A DNA stretch of 64,000 nt from NCBI RefSeq assembly GCF_001427875.1, contig NZ_LMHK01000001.1, positions 1,366,871 to 1,430,870 of the forward strand. The letters run 5' to 3'. The stretch's first letter is position 1. Every line of letters begins with the position of its first letter. Positions 34,445-42,459 of this stretch are shown here, in pieces. Position numbers and translations under genes: made by a program. This DNA comes from Devosia sp. Root685. Lineage in GTDB: Bacteria; Pseudomonadota; Alphaproteobacteria; Rhizobiales; Devosiaceae. A model generated the notes under the pieces. That model did not search any database, was not told where the DNA came from, and saw only the letters and a program-made list of their open reading frames with translations.

Positions 34445-35572
34445 ATGAAGCTGACCTCGGGCCTCGGGAGCCAACTGACTGTCGATCTCGGGGCACTCGC
34501 CCGAAACTGGAACGCCCTCGACAAGGTGAGCCAGGGCGCGCTGACGGCCGCGGTCGTCAAGGCCGACGCCTATGGCACCGGCATCGAAATGGCGGCGACG
34601 GCGCTTTATGCGGCCGGCGCGCGGTTCTTTTTCGTGGCAACCCCCGACGAGGGCATTGCCGTGCGCACGGCCCTGCCCAGTGCCCATATTTTCGTGCTCA
34701 ACGGGCTCTATCCAGGCGCCGCTAATCTTTATATCCGGCAGAATCTGATGCCGGTCATTTCCTCGATGGATATGCTCGAAGAGTGGCTCAACAAATGTGT
34801 CGAGCGCAACGAGGCCTATCCCAGCGCCTTCCACTTCGATACCGGCATGAACCGGCTTGGTTTCAGGCTCAATGAGGCGGTGATCGTGCGCGAACGCATC
34901 GCGCGGCTGAGTTATGCGCCGCAGATGGTGATGAGCCACCTCGCCTGCGCCGATGTTCCGAGCCACGAAAAGAACCGCACGCAATTGGCGCTGTTCGGCT
35001 CGGTGCTAAACCAATTTCCCGGCATTCCGGCCTCGCTCGCCAATTCCGCCGGACTGATGACGGGGCGCGACTATCACTTCCAGATGGTGCGGCCGGGCAT
35101 TGCGCTTTATGGCGGCCGCGCCGTCATTGGGCGGAAGAACCCAATGGCAACCGTCGTGACGCTGCATGCCCCGGTTTTGCAGGTGCGCGAAGCGCGGACC
35201 GGCGAAACGGTGGGCTACGGAGCCTCCTATTCGCTCTCGCGCGACAGCCGGCTGGCGGTGATCGGGCATGGTTATGCCGATGGCTTTTTGCGCGCCATGT
35301 CGGGGACCAATGCGCGGCCCGGCGCCAAGGTCTATGTGCGCGGAAAGCTCTGCCCGGTGATCGGCAAGATTTCCATGGACCAGACCATTGTGGACATCAC
35401 CGAACTGGGCCCCAACCTGCCCAAACCCGGCGAGGGTGTCGAAGTGCTTGGCGCCAATGTCAGTGTGGACGAGCAAGCCGATGTCGCGGGCACCATCGGC
35501 TATGAACTCCTCACCGCGCTCAAGGGCCGCTATACGCGCAACTATGTGGGCAATGGTTATTTGCCCGAATAG
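34445..35572 (+). CDS. alr: alanine racemase
   Basis: A 375-residue PLP enzyme that makes D-alanine for peptidoglycan. The PLP lysine is K39 in AVVKADAYGTG (most relatives read KANAYGHG). The tyrosine base region is VGYGASYSLS (about 262), and GKISMDQTIVDIT lies near 310. The start is two bases after dnaB, so the pair is probably co-transcribed, the usual order in this group. No catabolic dadA neighbour is present, supporting a biosynthetic role. Confidence 0.95.
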   Translation: MKLTSGLGSQLTVDLGALARNWNALDKVSQGALTAAVVKADAYGTGIEMAATALYAAGARFFFVATPDEGIAVRTALPSAHIFVLNGLYPGAANLYIRQNLMPVISSMDMLEEWLNKCVERNEAYPSAFHFDTGMNRLGFRLNEAVIVRERIARLSYAPQMVMSHLACADVPSHEKNRTQLALFGSVLNQFPGIPASLANSAGLMTGRDYHFQMVRPGIALYGGRAVIGRKNPMATVVTLHAPVLQVREARTGETVGYGASYSLSRDSRLAVIGHGYADGFLRAMSGTNARPGAKVYVRGKLCPVIGKISMDQTIVDITELGPNLPKPGEGVEVLGANVSVDEQADVAGTIGYELLTALKGRYTRNYVGNGYLPE

Positions 35573-35644
35573 TTTGTTCTCCGTTCGTTCTTGAACGACT
35601 GATACAAAGCTGCTAGCGTTTTCGCCAACAAGGAATCGACCGGA

Positions 35645-36199
35645 TTGGCGCCGAACCCAAGCACATATGTGATCCTCCTGCGCGCCATCGGGCCGGTGAC
35701 GCACAAGCTCATGTCCATGACGCAGTGGCGCGAGGCTGCGGTGGCCGCCGGGTTCGTGGCTCCGGAAACGCTGGTCAATACGGGCAATATGATTGCCGGG
35801 TTTGATGGGACCGAGGCGGCGGTGGTGACGACAACGGTTGGCGTGCTGCGCAGCTTTGGGCTGGGCGAAAATGTCGTGCCGGTGGTGCGAAAGCCGGCAC
35901 TACTGCACAAACTGATGCAGGCCGATCCGATTGCCGAGGCGGCGGCGGAGCGGCCAAACCAGACGGGGGTCTATTTCTTCGCCAGCAAGAAACCGGATTT
36001 CGACTGGCTGAAGCGCTATGACGGGCCCGAGACGGTGCATGTGGTGCATGATCATCTGATCGTCGATTTTACCCAGGACGTTGGCCAATCGGGGCGCTTG
36101 ATCCGCCAGATCGACAAGAATTGCGGGACCAACACGTCCCGGAACTGGAATAGCGTGCGGCGCATTGCCGACCGGTGCGCAGCGCGAGAGAACGCCTAG
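35645..36199 (+). CDS. DUF1697 protein
   Basis: A 184-residue protein with the DUF1697 pattern: TYVILLRAIGPVTHKLMSM at the N-terminus, ETLVNTGNM (about 40-48), and PNQTGVYFFASKKPDFDWL (about 105-123). It ends QIDKNCGTNTSRNWNSVRRI, the conserved end of the family. No biochemical role is established for this family. The only sensible start is TTG 35645, because the conserved region begins within ten residues. The TAG stop shares a base with the radA GTG start, so the genes are coupled. Confidence 0.85.
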   Translation: MAPNPSTYVILLRAIGPVTHKLMSMTQWREAAVAAGFVAPETLVNTGNMIAGFDGTEAAVVTTTVGVLRSFGLGENVVPVVRKPALLHKLMQADPIAEAAAERPNQTGVYFFASKKPDFDWLKRYDGPETVHVVHDHLIVDFTQDVGQSGRLIRQIDKNCGTNTSRNWNSVRRIADRCAARENA

Positions 36200-37599
36200 T
36201 GGCCAAGAACAAATCCAACTTCGTTTGCCAATCCTGCGGCGCGGTGACCTCCCGCTGGCAGGGGCGGTGCGACGCCTGCGGCGAATGGAACACCATTGTC
36301 GAAGAAATGGTCGACAGCGGCATCGGGGCGGGACCCAAGGCAGCGAAATCGGGCGGACGGCCGGCCAATCTCATGCCGCTCTCGGGAGAAACGGAAAGCG
36401 CGGCGCGCGTCATAACCGGGATCGCCGAACTCGATCGCGTCACCGGCGGGGGCTTTGTAAAGGGTTCGGCGCTGCTGGTGGGTGGGGATCCCGGCATCGG
36501 CAAATCGACATTGCTGCTGCAATCGGCGGCGGCGCTCGCCAACAAGGGCAAGCGCGTCATCTATGTGTCGGGCGAAGAGGCCGTGGCGCAGGTGCGGTTG
36601 CGGGCGCAACGGCTGGGGCTCGGCGAGGCCGATGTGCTGTTGGCGGCGGAAACCAATGTCGAAATCATTTTGGCGACGCTCGAGAATGGGCCGCCGCCCG
36701 ATCTCGTGATCATCGATTCGATCCAGACGCTGTGGACCGACCGGGTGGAAAGTGCGCCCGGCACCGTCACCCAGGTGCGCACGTCGGCACAGGCGCTGAC
36801 GCGGTTCGCCAAGAAGAGCGGCGCGGCGGTGGTGCTGGTGGGGCATGTGACGAAAGACGGGCAGATCGCGGGGCCGCGTGTGGTGGAACACATGGTCGAT
36901 GCGGTGCTCTATTTCGAGGGCGATTCGAGCCATACGTTCCGCATTTTGCGCGGCGTGAAGAACCGCTATGGCGCGACCGACGAGATCGGTGTTTTCGCCA
37001 TGACCGAACGCGGGCTCGAACAGGTGGCGAATCCCTCGGCGCTGTTTCTCGACCAGCGCGACGAGGACGCGGCGGGCTCGGCGGTCTTTGCCGGCATGGA
37101 GGGGACGCGGCCGATCCTGATTGAAATCCAGGCGCTGGTGGCGCCCTCCCCGCTCGGCACGCCGCGTCGGGCCGTCGTTGGCTGGGATACCTCGCGGCTC
37201 TCGATGGTGCTGGCGGTGTTGGAAACGCGTTGCGGGGTGCGGATCGGGGCCAATGATATCTATCTCAATGTGGCGGGCGGCCTGAAGATCAACGAACCGG
37301 CGGCGGACCTGGCCGTGGCGGCAGCGCTGATTTCCTCGCTGACGGGATCGCCGCTGCCCAAGGAGGCCGTCTATTTCGGCGAAATTTCGTTGGCGGGCGG
37401 GGTAAGGCCGGTGTCGCATGGGGGGCTGCGGCTGCGCGAGGCGCAGAAGCTGGGCTTCCAATCGGTGGTCACCGGGCGCGTCAATAATATGGACAAGACG
37501 AACGGCTTCGAGGTCACGGAATTTTCGCAATTGTCGGAAATGGTCGGGCGAATTGCGGCCAATGGCAAGAAGCCGGCGGCCGAGCCGGAAGGCTGGTAA
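36199..37599 (+). CDS. radA: DNA repair protein RadA
   Basis: A 466-residue RecA-like helicase that extends strand exchange and processes recombination intermediates. The N-terminal zinc finger uses C10, C13, C24 and C27 (FVCQSCGAV...GRCDACGEW). The Walker A GGDPGIGKST starts near residue 95. The RadA-specific motif reads KNRYG rather than KNRFG (about 254). A Lon-like C-terminal domain begins near 285. The start is GTG 36199, one base inside the previous stop; it gives MAKNKSNFVCQ. A longer start at 36175 is not needed. Confidence 0.95.
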   Translation: MAKNKSNFVCQSCGAVTSRWQGRCDACGEWNTIVEEMVDSGIGAGPKAAKSGGRPANLMPLSGETESAARVITGIAELDRVTGGGFVKGSALLVGGDPGIGKSTLLLQSAAALANKGKRVIYVSGEEAVAQVRLRAQRLGLGEADVLLAAETNVEIILATLENGPPPDLVIIDSIQTLWTDRVESAPGTVTQVRTSAQALTRFAKKSGAAVVLVGHVTKDGQIAGPRVVEHMVDAVLYFEGDSSHTFRILRGVKNRYGATDEIGVFAMTERGLEQVANPSALFLDQRDEDAAGSAVFAGMEGTRPILIEIQALVAPSPLGTPRRAVVGWDTSRLSMVLAVLETRCGVRIGANDIYLNVAGGLKINEPAADLAVAAALISSLTGSPLPKEAVYFGEISLAGGVRPVSHGGLRLREAQKLGFQSVVTGRVNNMDKTNGFEVTEFSQLSEMVGRIAANGKKPAAEPEGW

Positions 37600-37630
37600 A
37601 ACAAAGCGCATGCCCTTTGTTCTCTTTTTG

Positions 37631-37679
37631 GCGCATGTCTTTTCCCGAAACCGGCATCCACTTTCGGGCGACGTGCGCA
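37631..37679. repeat. Hyphomicrobiales-type intergenic palindrome
   Basis: The inverted arms GCGCATGTCTTTTCCCGAAA and CTTTCGGGCGACGTGCGC flank CCGGCATCCA. A shorter left fragment AAAGCGCATGCCCTTTG lies at 37604-37620. Elements of this wording (GCATGTC...CCGAAACCGG...TTTCGGG...) are, as I recall, very frequent between genes in rhizobia and relatives. It separates radA from cvpA. Confidence 0.7.
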
Positions 37680-37789
37680 GAATCTCTGAAAGTTCGTGTT
37701 ACTGCGACCCTCGTGGCCTTGGCAGGGGCGTTCAAAGTCGTTAATGGTCGCGGCAACAGGCCGACGGCAAGTGGAGCTAGCGAAGACAT

Positions 37790-38425
37790 ATGCTGACAGC
37801 GTTTGACGTTGGTGTGGGCGTCCTGGTGTTGATCTCGGCCATTCTGGCAACGGCCAGGGGCCTGACGCGCGAGGTTCTCTCGCTGGCGACCTGGGCCGGC
37901 TCGGCCGCCATCGCCATCTATATGTATCTCTATCACCCCGATATCGCGCAGCAGTATATCGCTGAAGAAATCGTGGCCAATATTGCGACGGTCGTCGTCA
38001 GCTTCATCGTTTCGCTGATCGTGCTGCATCTGCTGACGATGCGCATTGCCGATTTCGTGGTGGATAGCCGCATCGGGCCGATCGACCGGACGCTGGGCTT
38101 CATCTTCGGGGTCTTGCGCGGTGTGCTGATCGCCATCGTCATCACCATTTTCGGCGTCTGGTTGCTCGGCACCAACCTGCCGGAATGGGCGCGCAATTCG
38201 CAATCGCTGCCCTATCTCGACAATATGGGCAAGACCCTGATCTCCATGCTGCCCGAAGGGCTCGAGCAGCAGGTCAATGACATTCTCAAGGGCGGCGGCG
38301 CCGACCTGACCTCGGACCCCGAGGCGCCCACCGCGCCGCAGGAAACCGTGCCGCCTGTCGATCCGACGATCGATGGCACTGTGGACCCGACCGAAGCACC
38401 GGTCGACGGCCAGACCCAGACCTGA
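37790..38425 (+). CDS. CvpA family membrane protein
   Basis: A 211-residue inner-membrane protein with four hydrophobic helices (about 5-25, 30-48, 65-85, 105-125). It carries the family patterns FDVGVGVLVLISAILATARG and RIGPIDRTLGFIFGVLRG (about 90-107). A Pro/Thr/Asp/Glu-rich tail of about 50 residues (PEAPTAPQETVPPVDPT and on) is probably disordered. CvpA is linked to colicin V production, envelope stability and bile resistance. It precedes purF, as in E. coli, with a 156-base gap. Confidence 0.9.
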   Translation: MLTAFDVGVGVLVLISAILATARGLTREVLSLATWAGSAAIAIYMYLYHPDIAQQYIAEEIVANIATVVVSFIVSLIVLHLLTMRIADFVVDSRIGPIDRTLGFIFGVLRGVLIAIVITIFGVWLLGTNLPEWARNSQSLPYLDNMGKTLISMLPEGLEQQVNDILKGGGADLTSDPEAPTAPQETVPPVDPTIDGTVDPTEAPVDGQTQT

Positions 38426-38581
38426 TCCGGGACGGGCGCCACGCGCCCGCCTCAGGCCTGACGCCCAATTCTGTCATTGGTCGCCGGCCCCAAAATGCGC
38501 TATTGGCGTGAACCAAGAGACCGGCTCGGCCGGCGCTGACCGCTTTGGCGATTGGTGAGCAGAACGATATGGAGAAGTTCG

Positions 38582-40072
38582 GTGACCCACCCGAGCGACG
38601 ACGATTTCGATCTTGAAGGCGACACGCTGCATGAAGAGTGCGGCGTGTTTGGCATTTTGGGGCATAGCGATGCTTCGACGCTGACCGCGCTGGGACTGCA
38701 TGCGCTGCAGCATCGCGGCCAGGAAGCCGCTGGCATCGTCAGTTTTGACGGGCGTCAGTTCTACCAGGAAAAGCGCATGGGGCTGGTGGGCGATCACTAT
38801 ACGGACCCTGCCCTTCTCGCCAAATTGCCCGGCACCATGTCGATCGGCCATACGCGCTATTCGACCACCGGCGAAGTGGCGCTGCGCAATGTACAGCCGC
38901 TATTTGCCGAGCTTGAGGCCGGTGGCATCGCCATTGCTCATAATGGCAATTTCACCAATGGCTTGACGCTGCGGAAGCAAATCATCGCGACGGGCGCTAT
39001 CTGCCAGTCCACGTCCGATACCGAAGTCGTGCTGCATCTGATCGCGCGCTCGCGTCACTCCTCCACCACCGACCGTTTCATCGACGCCATAAGGCAGATG
39101 GAAGGCGGATATGCTATGCTGGCACTGACGCGGACCAAGCTGATTGCGGCACGCGACCCCGTGGGCATCCGCCCGCTGGTTATGGGCGAACTGGACGGCA
39201 AGCCGATCTTCTGTTCGGAGACCTGCGCTCTCGACATCATCGGCGCGAAATACGTTCGCGACGTCGAGAATGGCGAAGTCATCATCTGCGAAATCCAGCC
39301 CGATGGCTCGATCTCGATCGAAGAACGCAAGATGGCCCGCAAGGCGCCGGAACGGCCGTGCCTCTTCGAATATGTGTATTTTGCCCGCCCGGATTCCATG
39401 GTTTCGGGCCGCAGCGTCTACAAGGCGCGCAAGCATGCCGGGATGAATCTGGCCAAGGAAGCGCCGGTCGAGGCGGATGTCGTGGTTCCGGTGCCCGATG
39501 GCGGCACGCCGGCGGCGATCGGCTTTGCCCAGCAGAGCGGCATTCCGTTCGAATTGGGGATTATCCGCAATCACTATGTGGGCCGTACCTTTATCGAGCC
39601 GACCCAGCAGATCCGCGCCTTTGGCGTGCGGTTGAAGCATTCGGCAAACCGGGCCGAGATTGCCGGTAAGCGCGTGGTGCTGATCGATGATTCCATCGTG
39701 CGCGGCACGACGTCGGTGAAAATCGTGCAGATGATCCGCGATGCCGGGGCGACGGAAGTGCATATCCGCGTCGCGAGCCCGATGATTTTCCATTCGGACT
39801 ATTATGGCATCGACACGCCGGACCCGGACAAGCTGCTGGCCAACCAGTATCATGACCTCGACTCCATGTGCCGGTTCATCGGGGCGGACTCGCTGGCTTT
39901 CCTGAGCATTGATGGGCTTTACGAAGCCGTGGGCGGGGAGAAGCGCAACAATGCGGCGCCGCAGTTCACCGATCATTATTTCACGGGCGACTACCCTACC
40001 CTTCTCACCGACCTAAATGGTCGCTCCAACAACGATCCCAAGCAGATTTCGCTGCTCAAGGAAGCGGGTTAA
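38582..40072 (+). CDS. purF: amidophosphoribosyltransferase
   Basis: A 496-residue enzyme of the first committed step of purine synthesis, which makes phosphoribosylamine from PRPP and glutamine. A short propeptide precedes the catalytic C20 in HEECGVFGIL, which must be freed by processing. The PRPP loop VVLIDDSIVRGTTS lies near residue 360, and no iron-sulfur cysteine set was traced. The GTG at 38582 has GGAG seven bases upstream; GTG 38555 and TTG 38552 are alternatives. Its TAA overlaps the next ATG (TAATG). Confidence 0.94.
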   Translation: MTHPSDDDFDLEGDTLHEECGVFGILGHSDASTLTALGLHALQHRGQEAAGIVSFDGRQFYQEKRMGLVGDHYTDPALLAKLPGTMSIGHTRYSTTGEVALRNVQPLFAELEAGGIAIAHNGNFTNGLTLRKQIIATGAICQSTSDTEVVLHLIARSRHSSTTDRFIDAIRQMEGGYAMLALTRTKLIAARDPVGIRPLVMGELDGKPIFCSETCALDIIGAKYVRDVENGEVIICEIQPDGSISIEERKMARKAPERPCLFEYVYFARPDSMVSGRSVYKARKHAGMNLAKEAPVEADVVVPVPDGGTPAAIGFAQQSGIPFELGIIRNHYVGRTFIEPTQQIRAFGVRLKHSANRAEIAGKRVVLIDDSIVRGTTSVKIVQMIRDAGATEVHIRVASPMIFHSDYYGIDTPDPDKLLANQYHDLDSMCRFIGADSLAFLSIDGLYEAVGGEKRNNAAPQFTDHYFTGDYPTLLTDLNGRSNNDPKQISLLKEAG

Positions 40073-40806
40073 TGACTGAAAATACCGAACTGACCGGCAA
40101 GGTCGTGCTGGTCACCGGCGCGTCGCGTGGCATCGGCTATGCGGCGGCCCTCGAGGCGGCACGCCGCGGCGCCCATGTGATCGCCGTGGCGCGCACCGTG
40201 GGCGGGCTTGAGGAACTCGACGACTCCATTCAGGAAGTGGGCGGCTCTTCGACGCTGGTGCCGTTCGACCTGCGCGATGGCGATGCCATCGACCGGTTGG
40301 GCGCGGCCATTTTCGAGCGCTGGGGGCATCTTGATGGGCTCGTGGCCAATGCAGGCCTCCTGGGGACACTGAGCCCGGTGCCGCATCTGAAACCCGATGA
40401 GTTCGACAAGGTCTTTGCGATCAACGTCACGGCCAATTATCGGCTGCTGCGCTCCCTAGACCTGCTGCTGCGCCAGTCGGCGGCGGGGCGCGCGGTCTTC
40501 TTGTCGTCGAGTTCGGCGCGGTCGGCCCGGCCATTCTGGGGGCTTTATGCCGCGAGCAAGGCGGCGCTCGATGCCATGGTCAAATCCTATGCCGGCGAAA
40601 TGAACACCACCAATGTGAAGACCAATGTCTTCTATCCCGGCGCCGTGCGCACGGCGATGCGGGCCAAGGCCATGCCAGGCGAAGACCCGGACACCCTGCC
40701 GCAGCCGAGCGATATTGCGCCAAAGATCGTGGATTTGCTGAGCCCGGGCGTGACGGAGAATGGCAAGCTTTACGATGTGACCAAGGGTGTGTTCGAGGAG
40801 CTTTGA
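40072..40806 (+). CDS. SDR family oxidoreductase linked to purF
   Basis: A 244-residue short-chain dehydrogenase. TGASRGIG (about 17-24) binds NAD(P), and ANAG (about 89) and SSSSARSA (about 143) are present. The catalytic YAASKAALDAM (about 158) is complete, so it should be an active oxidoreductase. Its ATG overlaps the purF stop, giving tight coupling. The substrate is unknown. A purF-SDR pair recurs in rhizobial genomes as I recall, so a link to purine metabolism or simple co-expression are both possible. Confidence 0.88.
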   Translation: MTENTELTGKVVLVTGASRGIGYAAALEAARRGAHVIAVARTVGGLEELDDSIQEVGGSSTLVPFDLRDGDAIDRLGAAIFERWGHLDGLVANAGLLGTLSPVPHLKPDEFDKVFAINVTANYRLLRSLDLLLRQSAAGRAVFLSSSSARSARPFWGLYAASKAALDAMVKSYAGEMNTTNVKTNVFYPGAVRTAMRAKAMPGEDPDTLPQPSDIAPKIVDLLSPGVTENGKLYDVTKGVFEEL

Positions 40807-40842
40807 GGGGCCGACTACCCGGGCGCGCCGGAGGGCCTGTGC

Positions 40843-40901
40843 CACGCCCCCGTGGTTCGAGGCTTTGCTCTGCAAAGCACCTCACCATGAGGGCTACTGG
40901 G
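40843..40901. repeat. family C repeat copy 3
   Basis: CACGCCCCCGTGGTTCGAGG, GCTTTGCTCTGCAAAGC and CCTCACCATGAGGGCTACTG are all nearly identical to copy 1 at 8687-8746. It lies between the SDR gene and the terminator at 40940-40971, where convergent transcripts meet. Confidence 0.8.
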
Positions 40902-40939
40902 ACGTCCTACCTGCCCGCCGGTCCGATGTCCCAGCCAAG

Positions 40940-40971
40940 AAAAAGGCCCCGGAGCGATCCGGGGCCTTTTT
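40940..40971. terminator. bidirectional intrinsic terminator
   Basis: The stem AAAAAGGCCCCGG-AGCGAT-CCGGGGCCTTTTT has a T-run on each strand. It sits between the convergent SDR and CNNM/CBS genes and can terminate both. Confidence 0.92.
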
Positions 40972-40977
40972 GATTGG

Positions 40978-42300
40978 TTATGCGCCTTCGCTGGGCTGGA
41001 GGGGCGAGACCAGCACCTTGTCGATGCGGCGGCCATCGAGGTCGACGACCTCGAAATGCCAGCCATCACGCTCAAAGCTTTCGCCGGTCGCCGGGAGGCG
41101 GTTCAGCACCGAGAGGATGTAGCCGGCGACGGTCTCGTAGCGGGCGTCCTTGGGCACTGAAATCTTGAAGCGCTCGGAGAAATCATCGACCGGCATCCAG
41201 CCGGCGACGAGCCACGAGCCGTCCTGGCGCTGCACGATGGCCGGATCGTCGCCCGGCTCTTCGTTGTAGACGCCGGTGATGACTTCAAGCACGTCGCCAA
41301 AGGTGACGATGCCTTCGAAGTGGCCGTATTCATCGACCACCAGCACCATCTTGAGGCTCGACTGGCGGATCGCTTCCACCACGTCGAGAGCGTCGGCATG
41401 TTCCATGACGACCGGAAGCGGCTTGACCAGTTTGCGCAGGTCCGGCTGCTGTCCGGTCGCAAGAGCGGGTAGAAGATCGGCCAGAATCAGAACGCCGAGA
41501 ATAGAATCGGCATTGCCTTCCTGCACCAGCACCTGGGAGTGCGAAGTGCCGAGGATGATCTTGAGATTGTCCTCAAAACTGTCTTCGACATCGATGGAAA
41601 CGACATCGAGACGGGGAGTCATGAGGCCACGCGCCGAACGGTCGGCAAGGCGCATGACGCCCGAGATCATCGAGTGTTCTTCGGTTTCGAACACACCGGC
41701 CGAGGTTGCCTCGGCGATGATGGTGCGAACCTCTTCTTCGGTCACCTGCTCTTCGCTCTGGCCGCTCTGGCCGAGAAGACGAAGCACCAGCTTGCCCGAC
41801 ACGTCGAGCAGCCAGACGATGGGCGAGCCGACAAGAGCAATGATGGCCATGGGCTGGGCCACATAGGAGGCCACCATTTCGGGATTGCGCAGGGCGATCT
41901 GCTTGGGCACCAATTCGCCCAGAATGAGCGAGCCGTAGGTGATGACGACCACAACAAGGCCCACGCCGCCGACATCGGCGATATTGGCTGGCACGCCGAT
42001 CTCGGCAAGCCAGACGCTGAGGCGCGAGCCGAGCGTAGCGCCGGAAAAGGCGCCCGAAAGGATACCAACGAGGGTGATACCGATCTGTACGGAGGAGAGA
42101 AACTTGCCGGGATCATCGGCCAGTTTTATGGCCGTGGCTGCGCCTTTGTTTCCTTGGTCGGCCATGACCTTGAGGCGAGCGGAGCGAGACGAAACAACGG
42201 CCAGTTCGGACATTGCCAAGGCGCCGTTCACGAGAATCAGAACGACGACGATGAGGATTTCTTGAAGCAACAAAGTGCAAAGTTGACACGCCGCGACCAA
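40978..42300 (-). CDS. CNNM/CBS membrane protein (HlyC/CorC family)
   Basis: A protein of about 440 residues. A CNNM (DUF21) transmembrane domain (about 10-200, with LVNGALAMSELAVVSSRSARL) is followed by a CBS pair (about 215-340) and a C-terminal CorC/HlyC domain (about 350-435, DGSWLVAGWMPVDDFSERF). The family is tied to magnesium and cobalt efflux. The start is uncertain: TTG 42300 is the most upstream, but TTG 42273 or 42270 would give the more usual MLLQEILIVVVLILVNG. No clear ribosome site is seen. A TATAGT box near 42328 may be a promoter. Confidence 0.85.
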   Translation of the reverse strand: MVAACQLCTLLLQEILIVVVLILVNGALAMSELAVVSSRSARLKVMADQGNKGAATAIKLADDPGKFLSSVQIGITLVGILSGAFSGATLGSRLSVWLAEIGVPANIADVGGVGLVVVVITYGSLILGELVPKQIALRNPEMVASYVAQPMAIIALVGSPIVWLLDVSGKLVLRLLGQSGQSEEQVTEEEVRTIIAEATSAGVFETEEHSMISGVMRLADRSARGLMTPRLDVVSIDVEDSFEDNLKIILGTSHSQVLVQEGNADSILGVLILADLLPALATGQQPDLRKLVKPLPVVMEHADALDVVEAIRQSSLKMVLVVDEYGHFEGIVTFGDVLEVITGVYNEEPGDDPAIVQRQDGSWLVAGWMPVDDFSERFKISVPKDARYETVAGYILSVLNRLPATGESFERDGWHFEVVDLDGRRIDKVLVSPLQPSEGA

Positions 42301-42419
42301 TGGCGGGGTGCTACGACGCGGCTACTATAGGGCAAGGCGCCCGCATGTGAATAGGCCAATAGACTGAATTGGTGGGGACGAAATTTATCCCCAGCCCTTT
42401 GTCACAAGCGGAAAAGTCG

Positions 42420-42451
42420 CCATGTTTCCGGCAACGGGGCCGGAAACATGG
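42420..42451 (-). terminator. hairpin after der
   Basis: A perfect 12-base stem CCATGTTTCCGG-N8-CCGGAAACATGG lies just downstream of the der stop. On the minus strand it is followed by CGACTTTT, a poor T-run, so it is a moderate terminator between der and the CNNM/CBS gene. Confidence 0.6.
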
Positions 42452-42459
42452 CTTTTGGC

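Noticed and set aside
42420..42451. Strong rho-independent terminator for der
   Set aside because: The stem is perfect, but the following minus-strand sequence lacks a proper T-run, so I list it only as a moderate terminator.
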